A stretch of 64,000 nucleotides of DNA from the NCBI GenBank assembly GCA_910579395.1, contig CAJTUC010000020.1:1-64000 (forward strand), written 5' to 3'. The position numbers and the translations under genes are program-made. The first letter of the stretch is position 1. Each line of letters begins with the position of its first letter. The DNA comes from an uncultured Lachnospiraceae bacterium. Lineage in GTDB: Bacteria > Bacillota > Clostridia > Lachnospirales > Lachnospiraceae. Positions 1 to 10,239 of the stretch are shown one piece after another. Under the pieces are notes generated by a model. The model ran no database searches and was not told the origin of the DNA. It was given only the letters and a program-made list of their open reading frames with translations.

Positions 1-2
1 TG

Positions 3-422
3 GAGGCTTATTTTACGTGGGTGCGTGAAAACCTTCCGAAAGTGCCGCAGAAAAGCAAGACATGGGAAGGTTTCAATTATTCATTGAATCAGGAGAAATA
101 CCTGAAAGTGTTCCTGGATGACGGCGAAGTGCCGATGGACAACAACGCGGCGGAACAGTCGATCCGTGGGTTCTGTATCGGAAAGAAGAACTGGGTCATG
201 ATTGATACAGTCGTCGGCGCAAAGTCCAGCGCGATCATCTACAGCATTGCGGAAACAGCAAAAGCAAACAACCTGAAACCATACGATTACTTTGAGTATC
301 TGCTCACTGAGATACCAAAACATCTAGATGATACAGACCGGGGTTTTCTGGATGACCTGCTCCCCTGGTCACCGAATCTTCCCGCGAACTGCCGGAAGCC
401 CGGTAAAGATGAAGTGAAATAA
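3..422 (+). CDS. IS66 family transposase, C-terminal part
   Basis: Only the last 139 residues are present; the frame is open to the left edge. The segment PMDNNAAEQSIRGFCIGKKN followed by a conserved serine-rich helix region (AKSSAIIYSIAETAKANN) is the typical end of the IS66 DDE transposase. The glutamate in NNAAEQ is the expected last acidic residue of the catalytic triad. The C-terminal tail with PWSPNLPANCR matches the small IS66 C-terminal domain. It would catalyse cut-and-paste movement of the element together with accessory proteins encoded further left, outside the window. A GTG at position 21 is inside the gene and is not a start. Confidence 0.9.
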   Translation, partial: EAYFTWVRENLPKVPQKSKTWEGFNYSLNQEKYLKVFLDDGEVPMDNNAAEQSIRGFCIGKKNWVMIDTVVGAKSSAIIYSIAETAKANNLKPYDYFEYLLTEIPKHLDDTDRGFLDDLLPWSPNLPANCRKPGKDEVK

Positions 423-423
423 G

Positions 424-467
424 ACTGGAGCAAATCTGTTTCTATCATACAGGTTTGCTCCAGTTTT
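424..467 (+). terminator. Intrinsic terminator after the IS66 transposase
   Basis: ACTGGAGCAAA at 424-434 pairs with TTTGCTCCAGT at 454-464. The stem extends inward to about 16 bp with one G-T pair and a 9-nt loop, and is followed by a short T run. It starts 2 bases after the transposase stop. Confidence 0.8.
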
Positions 468-495
468 GTATAGGTACGCACTATCTACCGTTTAC

Positions 496-871
496 AGAAC
501 AACAGGGCGTGATACTTGCAAATTACAAGCTGACGGAATTATACAGTATATTTTCAGATGACGAGAATTATAAGAAATATATTGATGATCTATACTGCGT
601 AGCTAATGGGTATATTGATAGAGTGGTTGCTCTTTCAGCACTTCACACAGAAGCATTCTTACAGAGTATAAAGAAACAGGAAGAATTTAATCCCGTAGAC
701 GCAATGTGCCAGATGTATGACTGTATATCAGAAGAAGACAAGAAACGGTTTTGTCAGGATATTCTTCAGAAGAAAAAATTTTTCGAGGACGCTTATAAGA
801 ATATGATCAGTGTTTTTGAAAGTGCAGTAAAAAGTAATGAGATAACGGAGAAGAATACAGTAAAGGAATAG
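496..871 (+). pseudogene. 5'-truncated gene of unknown function, interrupted by the IS66 element
   Basis: An open frame runs through the IS end and continues for 125 codons beyond it. The part beyond the IS is helical and acidic (LTELYSIFSDDENYKKY; later SEEDKKRFCQDILQKKKFF), with no recognisable domain. No start codon with a Shine-Dalgarno site lies between the IS end and the conserved-looking part, so the true 5' end was probably removed or displaced by the insertion. It sits upstream of a phage tail gene and may have been a small phage protein, but nothing in the sequence proves this. Confidence 0.5.
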
Positions 872-928
872 TTGTAAGTATAAGAGAAATATAGGACGAA
901 CATATTTTCTTATTTTGCTGCAATTCTA

Positions 929-957
929 TTGTGGAGATGGAATTGTGGTGGTATAAT
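929..957 (+). promoter_or_regulatory. Sigma-70 type promoter upstream of the zinc-ribbon gene
   Basis: TTGTGG at 929-934 and TATAAT at 952-957 are separated by 17 bases, and the -10 box is preceded by TGG. The start codon of the zinc-ribbon protein follows 28 bases downstream. Confidence 0.6.
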
Positions 958-984
958 TGTAGTAGATAAGGAAGGAAAGATGGG

Positions 985-1533
985 GTGTGTAATATGGCTA
1001 AAATCGTATGTGAAAATTGTGGAACAAGCTATAAATACGAAATTGCTAAAAGTATGGAAATTTGCCCTGTCTGCAGAAAAAATCTCTGGGATAATGAAGA
1101 GAATGATGATGCTGGAAATAGTAGTATACAGGAAGAACCAGAAGATGGTTTGATGTATTTTGACCAAATAATGATTTTTGAGAAGAAACCAGAAAATAGT
1201 GGTGTTTTAACATACTGCAATGAATGTAAACAAATGGATTCTTTGGACTTGGATTTATTTGATAAAATTGTAGATAAAGAATATGTCATTTTAAAAGAAG
1301 ATATTACACTGACTTGCAGAGGCTGTGGAAAAGAGCATAAACCAAGAAAGATTCTATACAAAAGTAAAGATAGTTATGCACCACCGCTTCCCCGATGTCC
1401 AGCCTGTAATTCCATGATATTAAAGAAGATTAGCACAGGTTCAAAGGTTTTAGCGGCGGCAACAGTTGGAGTATTTGCACTTCCATATAACAGCAAGACT
1501 TTTGAGTGTAAAAATTGTGGGTACAGGTTTTAA
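985..1533 (+). CDS. Zinc-ribbon protein with several CxxC pairs
   Basis: This 182-residue protein holds paired cysteine motifs: CENC and CPVC near the N-terminus, CNEC and CRGC in the middle, CPAC and CKNC at the end. They suggest three zinc ribbons. A hydrophobic alanine-valine stretch (residues about 154-165) lies just before the last ribbon. GTG at 985 has AAGGA eight bases upstream; the ATG at 994 is an alternative and would begin MAKIVCENCG. It has its own promoter and is followed by a terminator-like hairpin. It lies in the prophage remnant; its role is unknown, perhaps an accessory or regulatory phage protein. Confidence 0.65.
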   Translation: MCNMAKIVCENCGTSYKYEIAKSMEICPVCRKNLWDNEENDDAGNSSIQEEPEDGLMYFDQIMIFEKKPENSGVLTYCNECKQMDSLDLDLFDKIVDKEYVILKEDITLTCRGCGKEHKPRKILYKSKDSYAPPLPRCPACNSMILKKISTGSKVLAAATVGVFALPYNSKTFECKNCGYRF

Positions 1534-1561
1534 AAATTTAATATTGTAAATATTGAATGAA

Positions 1562-1590
1562 GGGCATTCCACTTTTGGGATGTCTTTTTA
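1562..1590 (+). terminator. Hairpin with T run between zinc-ribbon gene and tape-measure gene
   Basis: GGCATTCC at 1563-1570 pairs with GGGATGTC at 1577-1584 using G-T pairs, followed by TTTTTA. The stem is immediately upstream of the tape-measure Shine-Dalgarno site, so a longer reading frame that starts at 1557 simply translates the hairpin. Confidence 0.6.
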
Positions 1591-1619
1591 TTATGAAAAA
1601 AAGGAGAAATTATAATTAT

Positions 1620-4600
1620 ATGGATTTTAATGAGTTTAAATTAGATTTACAGGCAGTTTTGGAAAAAGCAAAATCTATCGCTAATATAAAGCGCGATATT
1701 AAGATTATTGAAGCAAAACTGCCTAAAATAAAACTTCAGGGCACTTTAAATAGTACATCTACGAGAAAAGAACTGAATAATAAATTAAAATCAGTTAATC
1801 CAAAGGTAAAAATTGATGCTGATACCACATTAGCTGAAAAGAAAATGAAAAAGCTGAATCAACAGAAATCAAATCCGACTATTACGCCGACTGTTGATAA
1901 TTCACAGGTTGTATCAGGATTAAAAGAAGCACAGAAAGAAACAAAGACATTATGGGAAAGATTTACGAATGGGATATTTGGCATTAACCTTATAAGAATG
2001 GGGATTCAGGAAGTAACAAGAGCAATACGTCAGGCGATTGCAAATGTAAAAGAATTAGATGCCATTAAAACAAATATACAGATGGTATCTGGAACGTCTG
2101 ATTCAGGGACAAATGCCATGATGAGTTCTTATAACAGCATGGCGAAAGATTTGAGTTCTACGACAAAAAATGTTGCAGAGGCGGCGAATGAATTTATCCG
2201 TATGGGAGAAAGCGTAGCTTCTACCAATGAACTTATAAAAAGTTCACAGGTACTTTCAAAGGTCGGCATGATTGAAAGTGCGGAATCCGCAAGCTACCTT
2301 ATTTCCAGTTTAAAGGGATATAAAATAGCGGCTGAAGATTCTATGGACGTGGTAAGTAAGCTGACCAGTGTAGATTTGGAAGCAGCAGTCAGCGCGGGAG
2401 GACTCGCCGAGGCGTTATCCAAATGCTCAAATATTGCAGATAATTCCGGTGTTAGTATGAATAGACTGATTGGCTATACCGCAACAGTGGGTGAGACTAC
2501 CCAGAAAAGTATGTCGGAAGTCGGAAACTCATTCCAAGCACTGTTAAGCCGTATGAATAATATCAAGATAGGCAGATTTATTGATGATGAAACAGGAGAA
2601 TCTCTATCTGATACGGAAGCGGTATTGAATAAATTAGGAATCCAGTTACGCGATACAGAAGATTCTTACCGTAGTTTTGATAGTGTACTTGATGATATAG
2701 GAAGCCGGTGGAAAGATTTTACGAAAGTAGAGCAAAATGCTATTTCTGTGGCTATTGCGGGCACAAGACAGCGAGAGAATTTTGAAGCCCTTATGAATAA
2801 TTATGGCGATGCCCTGAAATATGCTGAAACAGCGGCAAACAGCGCGGGAAGTGCTTTAGAGCGTTACGGGGTATACCAGGATTCCATCGAAGCAAAAACA
2901 AATGAACTGACAGCGGCTATCGAGTCATTGTCAACTAATGTAATTTCAGAAGATTTATACAGCGGCATTATCGAAGCAACAACGGGCATTGTTGAATTTA
3001 TTGATAAGACGAACCTTTTAAAGGGTACGCTTGCCGGACTTGTAGCAATGGGAGTAGCAAAAACAATCGCGTCTATTGGTGCGGGATTCATTACGGCGGC
3101 CAAAAGTACGGCACAGCTTACGGCGGCTATGGCGTTGTTTGATAAAGGGACAAGTAAACAAAACTTATTAGCAATTGGAGCAGCGTGCAAAGGATTATCA
3201 AATCAGCAGTTGAAACTTGTTTTATCTACAAAAGGATTAGAATATGAAGATAGGGAATTAATTTTAGCCGGTATGGGTGTTGCAGAAGCAGAACGACAGC
3301 AAACACTTGCAACACTTGGATTTGCCGCCGCTGAAGATAAAGCAACAGCAAGTACTTTTTCACTTAAAGGTGCATTTAATTCTTTAAAAACAGCCATAGC
3401 TACAAATCCAATAGGAGCTATTGCAACAGTAGTTTCGACCGCAGTAATGGCGTTTTCTGCTTATAAACAGCATCAGGAGGAAGTCCGTCAGGCAACCGAA
3501 GAAGCCGCAGACGCATATAAAGAATCGGCCTCTTCCATCGAGGATTACGCTTCTAAATATGAAGAACTGCATAAAGCCCTTATCGCGGCAAAAGGAAATG
3601 AAGAGGAAACATATACAATCAAAAAGCAGTTGTTGGAATTACAGACAGAACTTAACGATAAATTTGGAGAAGAGTGCGGAACACTTGATCTGGTAACAAA
3701 TGCGTATGAGTCCCAGACAGAAGCCATTAGGAATTTGAATAAAGAAAAAGCCCGGTTATTTCTGAATGAAAATAAAGAAGGAATTGACAAGTCCGAAAAA
3801 GAAATGACGAAAGACCGCCATTATAATTTGAGTTACACAGGACTTATTGGTAATACAGAAAAAGGCGAAGCCCTGAAAGAAATTGCGGAAAAGTACAAAG
3901 AACAGGGAATGACTCTGCTTGATGAATATGGTGATGGAACTTATTTACAGTTTTCGATTCATTTGAATGCCGATGCACAGTCTGCTTATGAAACAATCAA
4001 TGCTTTTGAAAATGATCTGCGTGATAAGGCAAAAGAACTTGGCGACGAGCATATGTTTGATGATGTGCTTGATGTTTCGTCGGATTCTTTGAACAAAGCA
4101 AAAGATACGATTGAAAATTATGGAGACATATATAAACAGGCATTAACTGCTGAAATCGTTTCGGATGATGATAAATCTAAGACATATGGTGAAGCATTAA
4201 AAGCAGTAGAAGCATATAACGAGGCTGTATTAAAGTCAGAAAATCCATATGATGACCAGAATGTCACAAAGGCAAAGGAAAATCTGGATGCAGTAAGAGA
4301 TTCCATACAAGGTAATGAAGAAGAATGGGAAAAATATTCTGTACTGTTTGATGACGTATTTAAACAGGCTGACACAAGACTGGTTGAATTTAACGAAGCA
4401 CTAAAAACAGATAGCGGACTGAAAGAACTTGCAGGTGATCTGGAAGGACTTAGCGATATTGACTTACAGGCGTTAGACGAAAATGCGGGCGGAAATGTTT
4501 CATTTGATAAACTGAAAGAAGCCGCCGCTGGATATAAAGTCAGTGTTGATGAATTGATTGGCACATTGGTCAGGTTAGGATATGTACAGGGTGAGATAGA

Positions 4601-4943
4601 AAACAAGATTTCAGAAACAGATCAATCCATCGCCCCCACAATCTCATCATCCATTCAGCAGATAGCGACCCAGTTAGAGCCACAATTCGCGAAATTAGGG
4701 GATGCTTATAAAGAAATCTTCCAATTTGATGATAATGGACAAGAAATCTTCTCGCTTGACAGTATAGACAATTCCATGCTGGAAGAGTTGCGTCAGGCAT
4801 TTGCAGAGATCAAAGAAGAAGTTGGAGTCACATTTGATGCTTCAAAGCTGGATTCATTCTTTGATACGCTCACAAATGGAGATTCAACAGCAGAACAGGT
4901 ACAGCACGGATACTTTAGATCAGTTAAATTCCGAAACAGCTAA
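1620..4943 (+). pseudogene. Phage tail tape-measure protein, N-terminal part (frame broken)
   Basis: This reading frame encodes about 1107 residues. It has the hallmarks of TP901-type tape-measure proteins: a charged coiled N-terminus, a conserved core with LDAIKTNIQMVSGTS and TTKNVAEAANEFIRMG, then SAVSIAGTRQRENF-like and alanine-rich hydrophobic segments (around nt 3020-3120 and 3400-3450) that span membranes in related proteins. ATG 1620 (MDFNEFKLD) is chosen because AAGGAG lies 13 bases upstream; ATG 1593 and 1557 lie before that site. The product would set tail length. The frame stops at 4943, but homologous-looking sequence continues at once in the +1 frame from about 4900, so the gene is split by a small indel rather than truncated. 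Intact proteins of this type are usually one chain. Confidence 0.8.
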
Positions 4944-7900
4944 TGCGATCGAAAAACAGTTAGAAGAATTAGGTGTTCAGAATGCGGCTGAGATCGTAGC
5001 GGATGAATTAACAGCGAAAACAGAAGAACTTATCGTTGCAAAAGAATATCTTGCACAGACAGGTCAGGAATTAGCATCTGCAACGGATGATGAAGTAAAT
5101 GCGTTTATTCTGGAACAGATTGAAGCTGGCAATTGCGGCGAAGCATTAGCACTATTACAGCTTAAAAAGATGCTTGTGAACGGCACTTTGCTTGATACCA
5201 CAGCAGATATCAATAATGTATTAGCACTGGCACAAGCAGCCGGTATCACCTCTGACGCGCTCACGAGACTTGCTTCTTTAAAAGCGGCATTTGATAATGC
5301 ACAGGCTAGCGGTAACTATGGTGCAATGAATGCTATTTCTGCTGAAATGGAGAAAGTAAAGAATCAGGTCGAGACGGATATAGCAAACTTTAAACCAGTA
5401 GAAATCCAGTTTGACAGTTCAAGCGCGGAGAAATCGGCGAAAAAAGCGGGTAAAAAAGCCGGAGATGCCTATGTAGAAGCATTTGAAAAAGAATACGGTC
5501 GTCTGAAAGATATGCTGAACCGTGGGGAAATCAGCGAAGCGCAATATCTGAACAGACTCCGCGCACTCTATAATAAATATTTCAAAGACCGCAAAGAATA
5601 TCTGGATGAATATAAAAAGTATGAATCCGAATATCTCTCAGGCATGTTAGACCTTCATAATAAGGCCCTTAGCGGTATCAGTACCCTTTTAGGAAACAAA
5701 ATCAGCGCGGCAAACGACGCAAAAGATGCCGCCATATCAGCTCTTGAGGAAGAAAAAGAAGCCGCCGCAGAAGCATACCAGGCACAGATTGATGCGATCG
5801 AGGAAGAAAAGGACGCAATCGACGATTTAATCAAGGAAAAAGACAAGAAAATTGATGCCCTGAATGAAGAGGCCGATGCCATTCAAAAAGCCGCAGAGAC
5901 CAGAAAGAAAAACATCGACCTCCAGAAAGAAGAATATAATCTGGAGCGGATGCTTAACCAACGTACAACAGCGGTATATACAGAAGGTAAAGGGTTTATT
6001 TTTAAAACAGATACTACTGGAATACGCGATGCACGCGAAAAAGTTAAAGAAGCAAAAGAAGAACTTGAGATTGACCGCTTACAAAGGGAAGCAGACCTTA
6101 TCCAGAAAGAAATAGATCTACTGGAAGAGAAAAAAGATGCTCTGACAGAAGAACAAGAAGCTATCCAAAAGATGCTTGATGAGTCCAATAAATATTATGA
6201 TAATCTCATCAAGCAACAGGAAAAAATGTGGGATTCCATGATCAAAGGCATGGAACAGCAGAAATCCAAATGGGAAGAACTTGCAGATATCCAGCAGATC
6301 GCTGAAGCATACTCCGCTGTACAACAGGTATTTGGAGAACTCGGTTATTCTGTTGAAGATGTCTTAAATGGTTCCGAGTCAGCGTTTGAAGATTTTAAAT
6401 CCAAATATATTTCACTGATACATGATGTAAACAACAATTCTGACTTTACTGACGGACTTACATATGCAACAGGCGTAGCAAAGGAAAATCTCGGAAGCTT
6501 TCTTGACAAGACCAAAGAAACAGGTGAGGGAATTGACGAACTTGCCGCAAAGGGGACAGAATTAAATACAGTTGCGGAAGGAATGGGCAACTTATCTTCC
6601 ACCGCTTCCGATGCAAACACAAATCTTGCCGAAACAGCTACAAAAACAGATGAAGTTGCGGAAAATGTTGGCATTATTTCTGAAGGATTAAACCAGCTTC
6701 CAGAGAGTGGAAAAGTTTCTGGATTAGCTGGCGAATTTGAAACATTAGCTGAAAAAATCGGAGAAGTTGCACAGGCACTTGGAATAAGCGAGGGCGCAGA
6801 TATCAATACTCTCTTTCAGGCAATGACGGAACTGAATGATGTCATATTGGGCAATGAAGGCGAGGGTATCATTGGACAATTTACTTTACTTAAAAACGCA
6901 ATCACTGATGTTATAGAAACGATAGGCTTCGCAGAAGAACAGACAGTTGGAAGTCTTATGACTGCTATTATACAGCTTAATTCGATTACATTAGATGAAA
7001 GCATTATTGCACAGTTTGATAACCTGAAAGCCGCTATCGATTCTGTATCTTCCGCTATCAGCGGAGGTGGTGAATCCTCTGGCGGTGAAGGACAAAGTGG
7101 TAACTCTGTATCTGGTAAAGGTGGAGAGTCTGGCAGTAAAGGTTCTAATGGCGAAGGCGGTGGAAACTCACTCACAGGTGCAATCACATCAATAGGTGAT
7201 ACTGCTAAAGAAGTCATCGGTGAACCGGATGCCGAAGGTGACGGGACTGTTATTGGTGAGTTTGGAGCAATGGAAACTGCTGTAAATGATGTAACTACTG
7301 CTATTGGAGGTGGTGAATCAGAAGGTGGAGAAGGCTCTGGTGGTGAAAGCGATGGTAATCTAATCGATTCTATCGTTAGTCTGGGAGAAACAACAGAGGA
7401 AATACTGGGTGAGCCTGATGGTAACGGCATTATCGGAAGATTCGGAGAATTTAAAGATGTAATTGCCGAAGCCAATGAACAGGTAACAGGAATATCTGAT
7501 GGACTGGCAGCTATTGATGGCCAGACAGTTGAATGTACGATTAAAATCAATATTGACAGCGATGGTTTTCCGTCTTATGCCGCTGGAACAGCATTAGGCG
7601 CAATGAATCTGGAAAGCGCAGAGTACAATGCAAAGTATGAGGGAAATGCCCATGTGACGGGTACAGCAAATGTCACTGGAAACTGGGGTGTCAGAAAACC
7701 GGGTAAATCTCTCGTTGGCGAAGTCGGACAGGAAATCTGGGTTCACTCAGCGGATGGCACTTTTGAAACTGTTGGCGATAATGGCCCTGAATGGATTAAA
7801 ACTGAAAAAGGTGATCTCATCTTTAATCATTTGCAGACCAAAGAACTGCTTAGTAAGGGGAACATTGTTAAAACTGGTAAGGCGTATGCAAGCGGAACCA

Positions 7901-8256
7901 TACAGTACTCAGATGGGACAGTCATACAGCCAGATGGAAGCGTACTACGTCCCTTACAGCCCGGAGATAAGATGTGGGATATGTACCAGAAGTTTGATGC
8001 TTACTTCAAGAGTATAGATGGTAACTTAGAGAAACTTGTGCCTAATTCGTTCTATGAACAGAATAGAGAATGGAATAAGTTAGCTGACCAGATTACTTAT
8101 GCAAATAGTGTTGTGAATAATCGGAATGTGCAACAACCTGTTACAATACAGATTGGTGATATTAACCTTACAGGTGTACAGGATGTGAATGGATTGGCTC
8201 AAGCAATAAAAACACGTTTGCCGGGACAAATGATGCAGGAGTATTTTAAGAATTAA
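4900..8256 (+). pseudogene. Phage tail tape-measure protein, C-terminal part in the shifted frame
   Basis: From TAC at 4900 (YSTDTLDQLNSETANAIEK) the +1 frame carries the remaining 1118 residues. It contains long coiled coils rich in Glu and Lys (nt 5700-6250), two Gly-Ser-Glu linkers (about nt 7060-7165 and 7305-7355) and a C-terminal region with VGEVGQEIWVHS and KTEKGDLIFNHLQTKELL, typical of Clostridial tape-measure C-termini. The first 33 codons of the open frame from 4801 overlap the N-terminal part and are out-of-frame noise. No ribosome-binding site supports separate translation. Together with the upstream half the gene would encode about 2225 residues. Confidence 0.75.
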
Positions 8257-8270
8257 GATATGATTATAAT

Positions 8271-8301
8271 GCCACATTCTGCAATATGGGTGTGGCGATT
8301 T
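8271..8301 (+). terminator. Terminator-like hairpin after the tape-measure gene
   Basis: GCCACATTC (8271-8279) pairs with GGGTGTGGC (8288-8296) using G-T pairs, followed by GATTTTAA. The hairpin overlaps a spurious upstream start at 8286. Confidence 0.5.
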
Positions 8302-8321
8302 TAATAAGGTGGGTTGGTGCC

Positions 8322-8642
8322 ATGAATAAAGAAGATGTAGATGCAGTAGACATCTTGTGTAAAGAAGTATTGAAGTATATTGATAGGGCGGTAAAAGAGA
8401 AGACTGCAAGTGACCGTACATACAAAACTGTCATTAAAAGAGTTGTCAAAAATGGTTATGTGATCACGGATCAAGCAGGACAGGAAAGAATAGTGCCTTG
8501 CGGTATCCCAAATATTGAATTAAGACCGATGCAGAGTGTTTATGTGAAAGAGCCGATGGGAAAATTAAATGAATTACATATCTGCAATGTAATAGAAAAT
8601 ACAAATAATTCGACCAGAAGAAATAGAATAAGACAATTTTGA
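8322..8642 (+). CDS. Small phage protein of unknown function
   Basis: A 106-residue protein starts at ATG 8322 (MNKEDVDAVDIL), with AAGGTGGG about 7 bases upstream. It has an acidic helical N-terminus and a central part with KNGYVITDQAGQERIVPCGI, then ELRPMQSVYVKEP. That layout, a short helix followed by a beta-rich part with QSVYVK, is common in small proteins found after tape-measure or baseplate genes in Clostridial prophages. I do not recognise a named family. It follows the tape-measure gene by 65 bases on the same strand. Confidence 0.6.
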   Translation: MNKEDVDAVDILCKEVLKYIDRAVKEKTASDRTYKTVIKRVVKNGYVITDQAGQERIVPCGIPNIELRPMQSVYVKEPMGKLNELHICNVIENTNNSTRRNRIRQF

Positions 8643-8680
8643 ACCAATGTAAATAATGTAACTACAAACAAGGCCGATGT

Positions 8681-8713
8681 GAACCTGATAAGGTAGTGTG
8701 CCGAGTTAGGTTC
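8681..8713 (+). other. Short inverted repeat in a 196-base gap
   Basis: GAACCT (8681-8686) and AGGTTC (8708-8713) are inverted around 21 bases, directly before TATAAT at 8717-8722. The rest of 8643-8838 holds an intrinsic terminator and the integrase leader. The repeat could be an operator or part of a small structured RNA; nothing further is visible. Confidence 0.3.
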
Positions 8714-8764
8714 CTTATAATATGTGGATTGAATGATTGAAAAATTAAATATAGATATAATTTC

Positions 8765-8806
8765 AAGGTGCTGTTGTGGATGTTTGATCATAACAGTACC
8801 TTTTTG
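8765..8806 (+). terminator. Intrinsic terminator upstream of the integrase gene
   Basis: AAGGTGCTGTT at 8766-ish pairs with AACAGTACCTT at 8792-8802 with one G-T pair, and the descending arm runs into TTTTT. It would isolate the integrase gene from phage transcription. Confidence 0.75.
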
Positions 8807-8838
8807 ATATAAATTTTTTGTGAATTGGAGTGTGATTC

Positions 8839-10233
8839 ATTATAGAGGAAAAGGTAAAAGAAAATAATATAAATGATTTATTGAAATATATAGCCGAAAA
8901 CGGTATGATAGATTTAACATATGTGCAAGAGCAAATTGAAATGAAGAAAAGAGAGGAGATACTAAAACGACATCAATATTCGATATGGCATAACGACAAA
9001 GAAAATGTTTGGTACAGTTATCTTCCAGACGATTCTAAATCAAATAATCGTAAGAAAATTAAACGAAAAAAGAAAAAGGATTTAGAGGATGCTATCTGTG
9101 ACTACTATCAATCTATGCAGAATGAACACGAGGAAACAGAACCATCAAAAGATTTCTCAATAGAAAGCATATTCTACGAGTTCATGAAGCATAAGGCAAA
9201 TGAAGTCAATAGCGGTACAATCAAACGGATGATGGCAGACTGGGTAAGGTTTTATGAGCCTGATAAAGAGTTTATTGCTATATCAGTAAAAAATCTTACA
9301 AAAATCAACATTGATGATTTTTTCAATGCGGTATTGGGTAAATACAGCTTAAAAAAGAAAGCATTTTATAATATGTGCGGTATCCTGAAACAGACATTGG
9401 AATATGCTGTTGATGCCGAATATATAGAGAAAAATCCTTACCGCATTAAAGTCAATAAGAAAAAATTCGTAAGCAGCAGTAAAAAGCCAAGTACGAAAGA
9501 GGTCTTTCAGTCCGATGAGAAGGAAATGCTTCTTGGTGAAATGGAGCGGAGATTGAAAAACAATCCATCGAATACCGCGCCGTTAGCAGTTATGCTTGAT
9601 TTTGAATTAGGTACAAGAAAAGGAGAAATTCTTGCAATCTGTAAGGCAGATATCGTTGACAACAGAATCCACATACACAAACAGCTTGTAGAGGAATTTG
9701 ATACAAGTAATCTGAATGATATCAAAAGTATGGGATTTCATGTTGTAGACTATACGAAGTCAGAAGACGGCGACCGGTGGCTTCCTTTGACCGACAAAGC
9801 GAAAAATATCATCAAAAGGATAGAGATGATTAATAAAGAATATGGTCATTGCTATAAGGATTTTCTGTTTGTAAAGGATGGTAAATGCCTTACCCCGGAT
9901 ACTGTTGATGCGCAAATCAAAAGAGGTTGTGAGTACATAGGGATTCCAGTAAAAACAATGCACAAGATCAGAAAGACATATGCATCAACATTATTGCATA
10001 ATGGCGTAAATCTCAGCATTGTGAAGGATATGCTGGGTCATGCGGATGAATCAACGACTCTAAGACATTACATCTATAATATCGAGGACAGTACCGAGAC
10101 AGATAATAAGGTGTTAAATGCTTTAGACCCACAAAATGATGCAAAAAGTGACCAAAGTGACCAAAACATCATTCAATTCACAAAAATAAAAAGAGCCGCA
10201 AGCCCTGAAAAATCAACGCTTTCAGCCCTCTAA
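8839..10233 (+). CDS. Tyrosine site-specific integrase (phage type)
   Basis: The protein (about 464 residues) catalyses integration and excision of the element. The catalytic domain shows the arginine in ELGTRKGEIL, the HxxR box in TMHKIRKTYAS, and LGHADESTTLRHYIYN with the tyrosine nucleophile. The N-terminal part has a SAM-like core-binding region (SIESIFYEFMKHKANEV) preceded by a basic arm-type segment. The start is unusual. GGAG at 8827-8830 is correctly spaced only for ATT 8839, which would give an MIEEKVKENNIND-like start; the first standard start codon in frame is TTG 8881, with no good Shine-Dalgarno site. The 3' end is 7 bases from tRNA-Leu, typical of tRNA-targeting integrases. Confidence 0.88.
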   Translation: MIEEKVKENNINDLLKYIAENGMIDLTYVQEQIEMKKREEILKRHQYSIWHNDKENVWYSYLPDDSKSNNRKKIKRKKKKDLEDAICDYYQSMQNEHEETEPSKDFSIESIFYEFMKHKANEVNSGTIKRMMADWVRFYEPDKEFIAISVKNLTKINIDDFFNAVLGKYSLKKKAFYNMCGILKQTLEYAVDAEYIEKNPYRIKVNKKKFVSSSKKPSTKEVFQSDEKEMLLGEMERRLKNNPSNTAPLAVMLDFELGTRKGEILAICKADIVDNRIHIHKQLVEEFDTSNLNDIKSMGFHVVDYTKSEDGDRWLPLTDKAKNIIKRIEMINKEYGHCYKDFLFVKDGKCLTPDTVDAQIKRGCEYIGIPVKTMHKIRKTYASTLLHNGVNLSIVKDMLGHADESTTLRHYIYNIEDSTETDNKVLNALDPQNDAKSDQSDQNIIQFTKIKRAASPEKSTLSAL

Positions 10234-10239
10234 CAAAAC

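Larger units (their letters stand above)
1..495 (+). mobile_element. Right end of an IS66-family insertion sequence (cut by the window edge)
   Basis: The segment holds the 3' end of an IS66-type transposase gene, an intrinsic terminator, and then a terminus ending in GTTTAC at 490-495. Read inward from the other strand this gives GTAAACGGTAGATAGTGCG, which fits the GTAA start known for IS66-family ends. IS66 elements usually make 8-bp target duplications; the left end is outside the window, so this cannot be tested here. The element interrupts the reading frame that continues to 871. Confidence 0.75.

Noticed and set aside
4885..4943. Programmed frameshift in the tape-measure gene
   Set aside because: Programmed shifts in tail operons occur in the chaperone genes upstream of the tape measure, and no clear slippery heptamer is seen at the junction; an indel is simpler.
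6816..7550. Long minus-strand frame rich in Pro and Ser
   Set aside because: It mirrors the Gly-Glu-Ser linkers of the tape-measure gene and has no ribosome-binding site.
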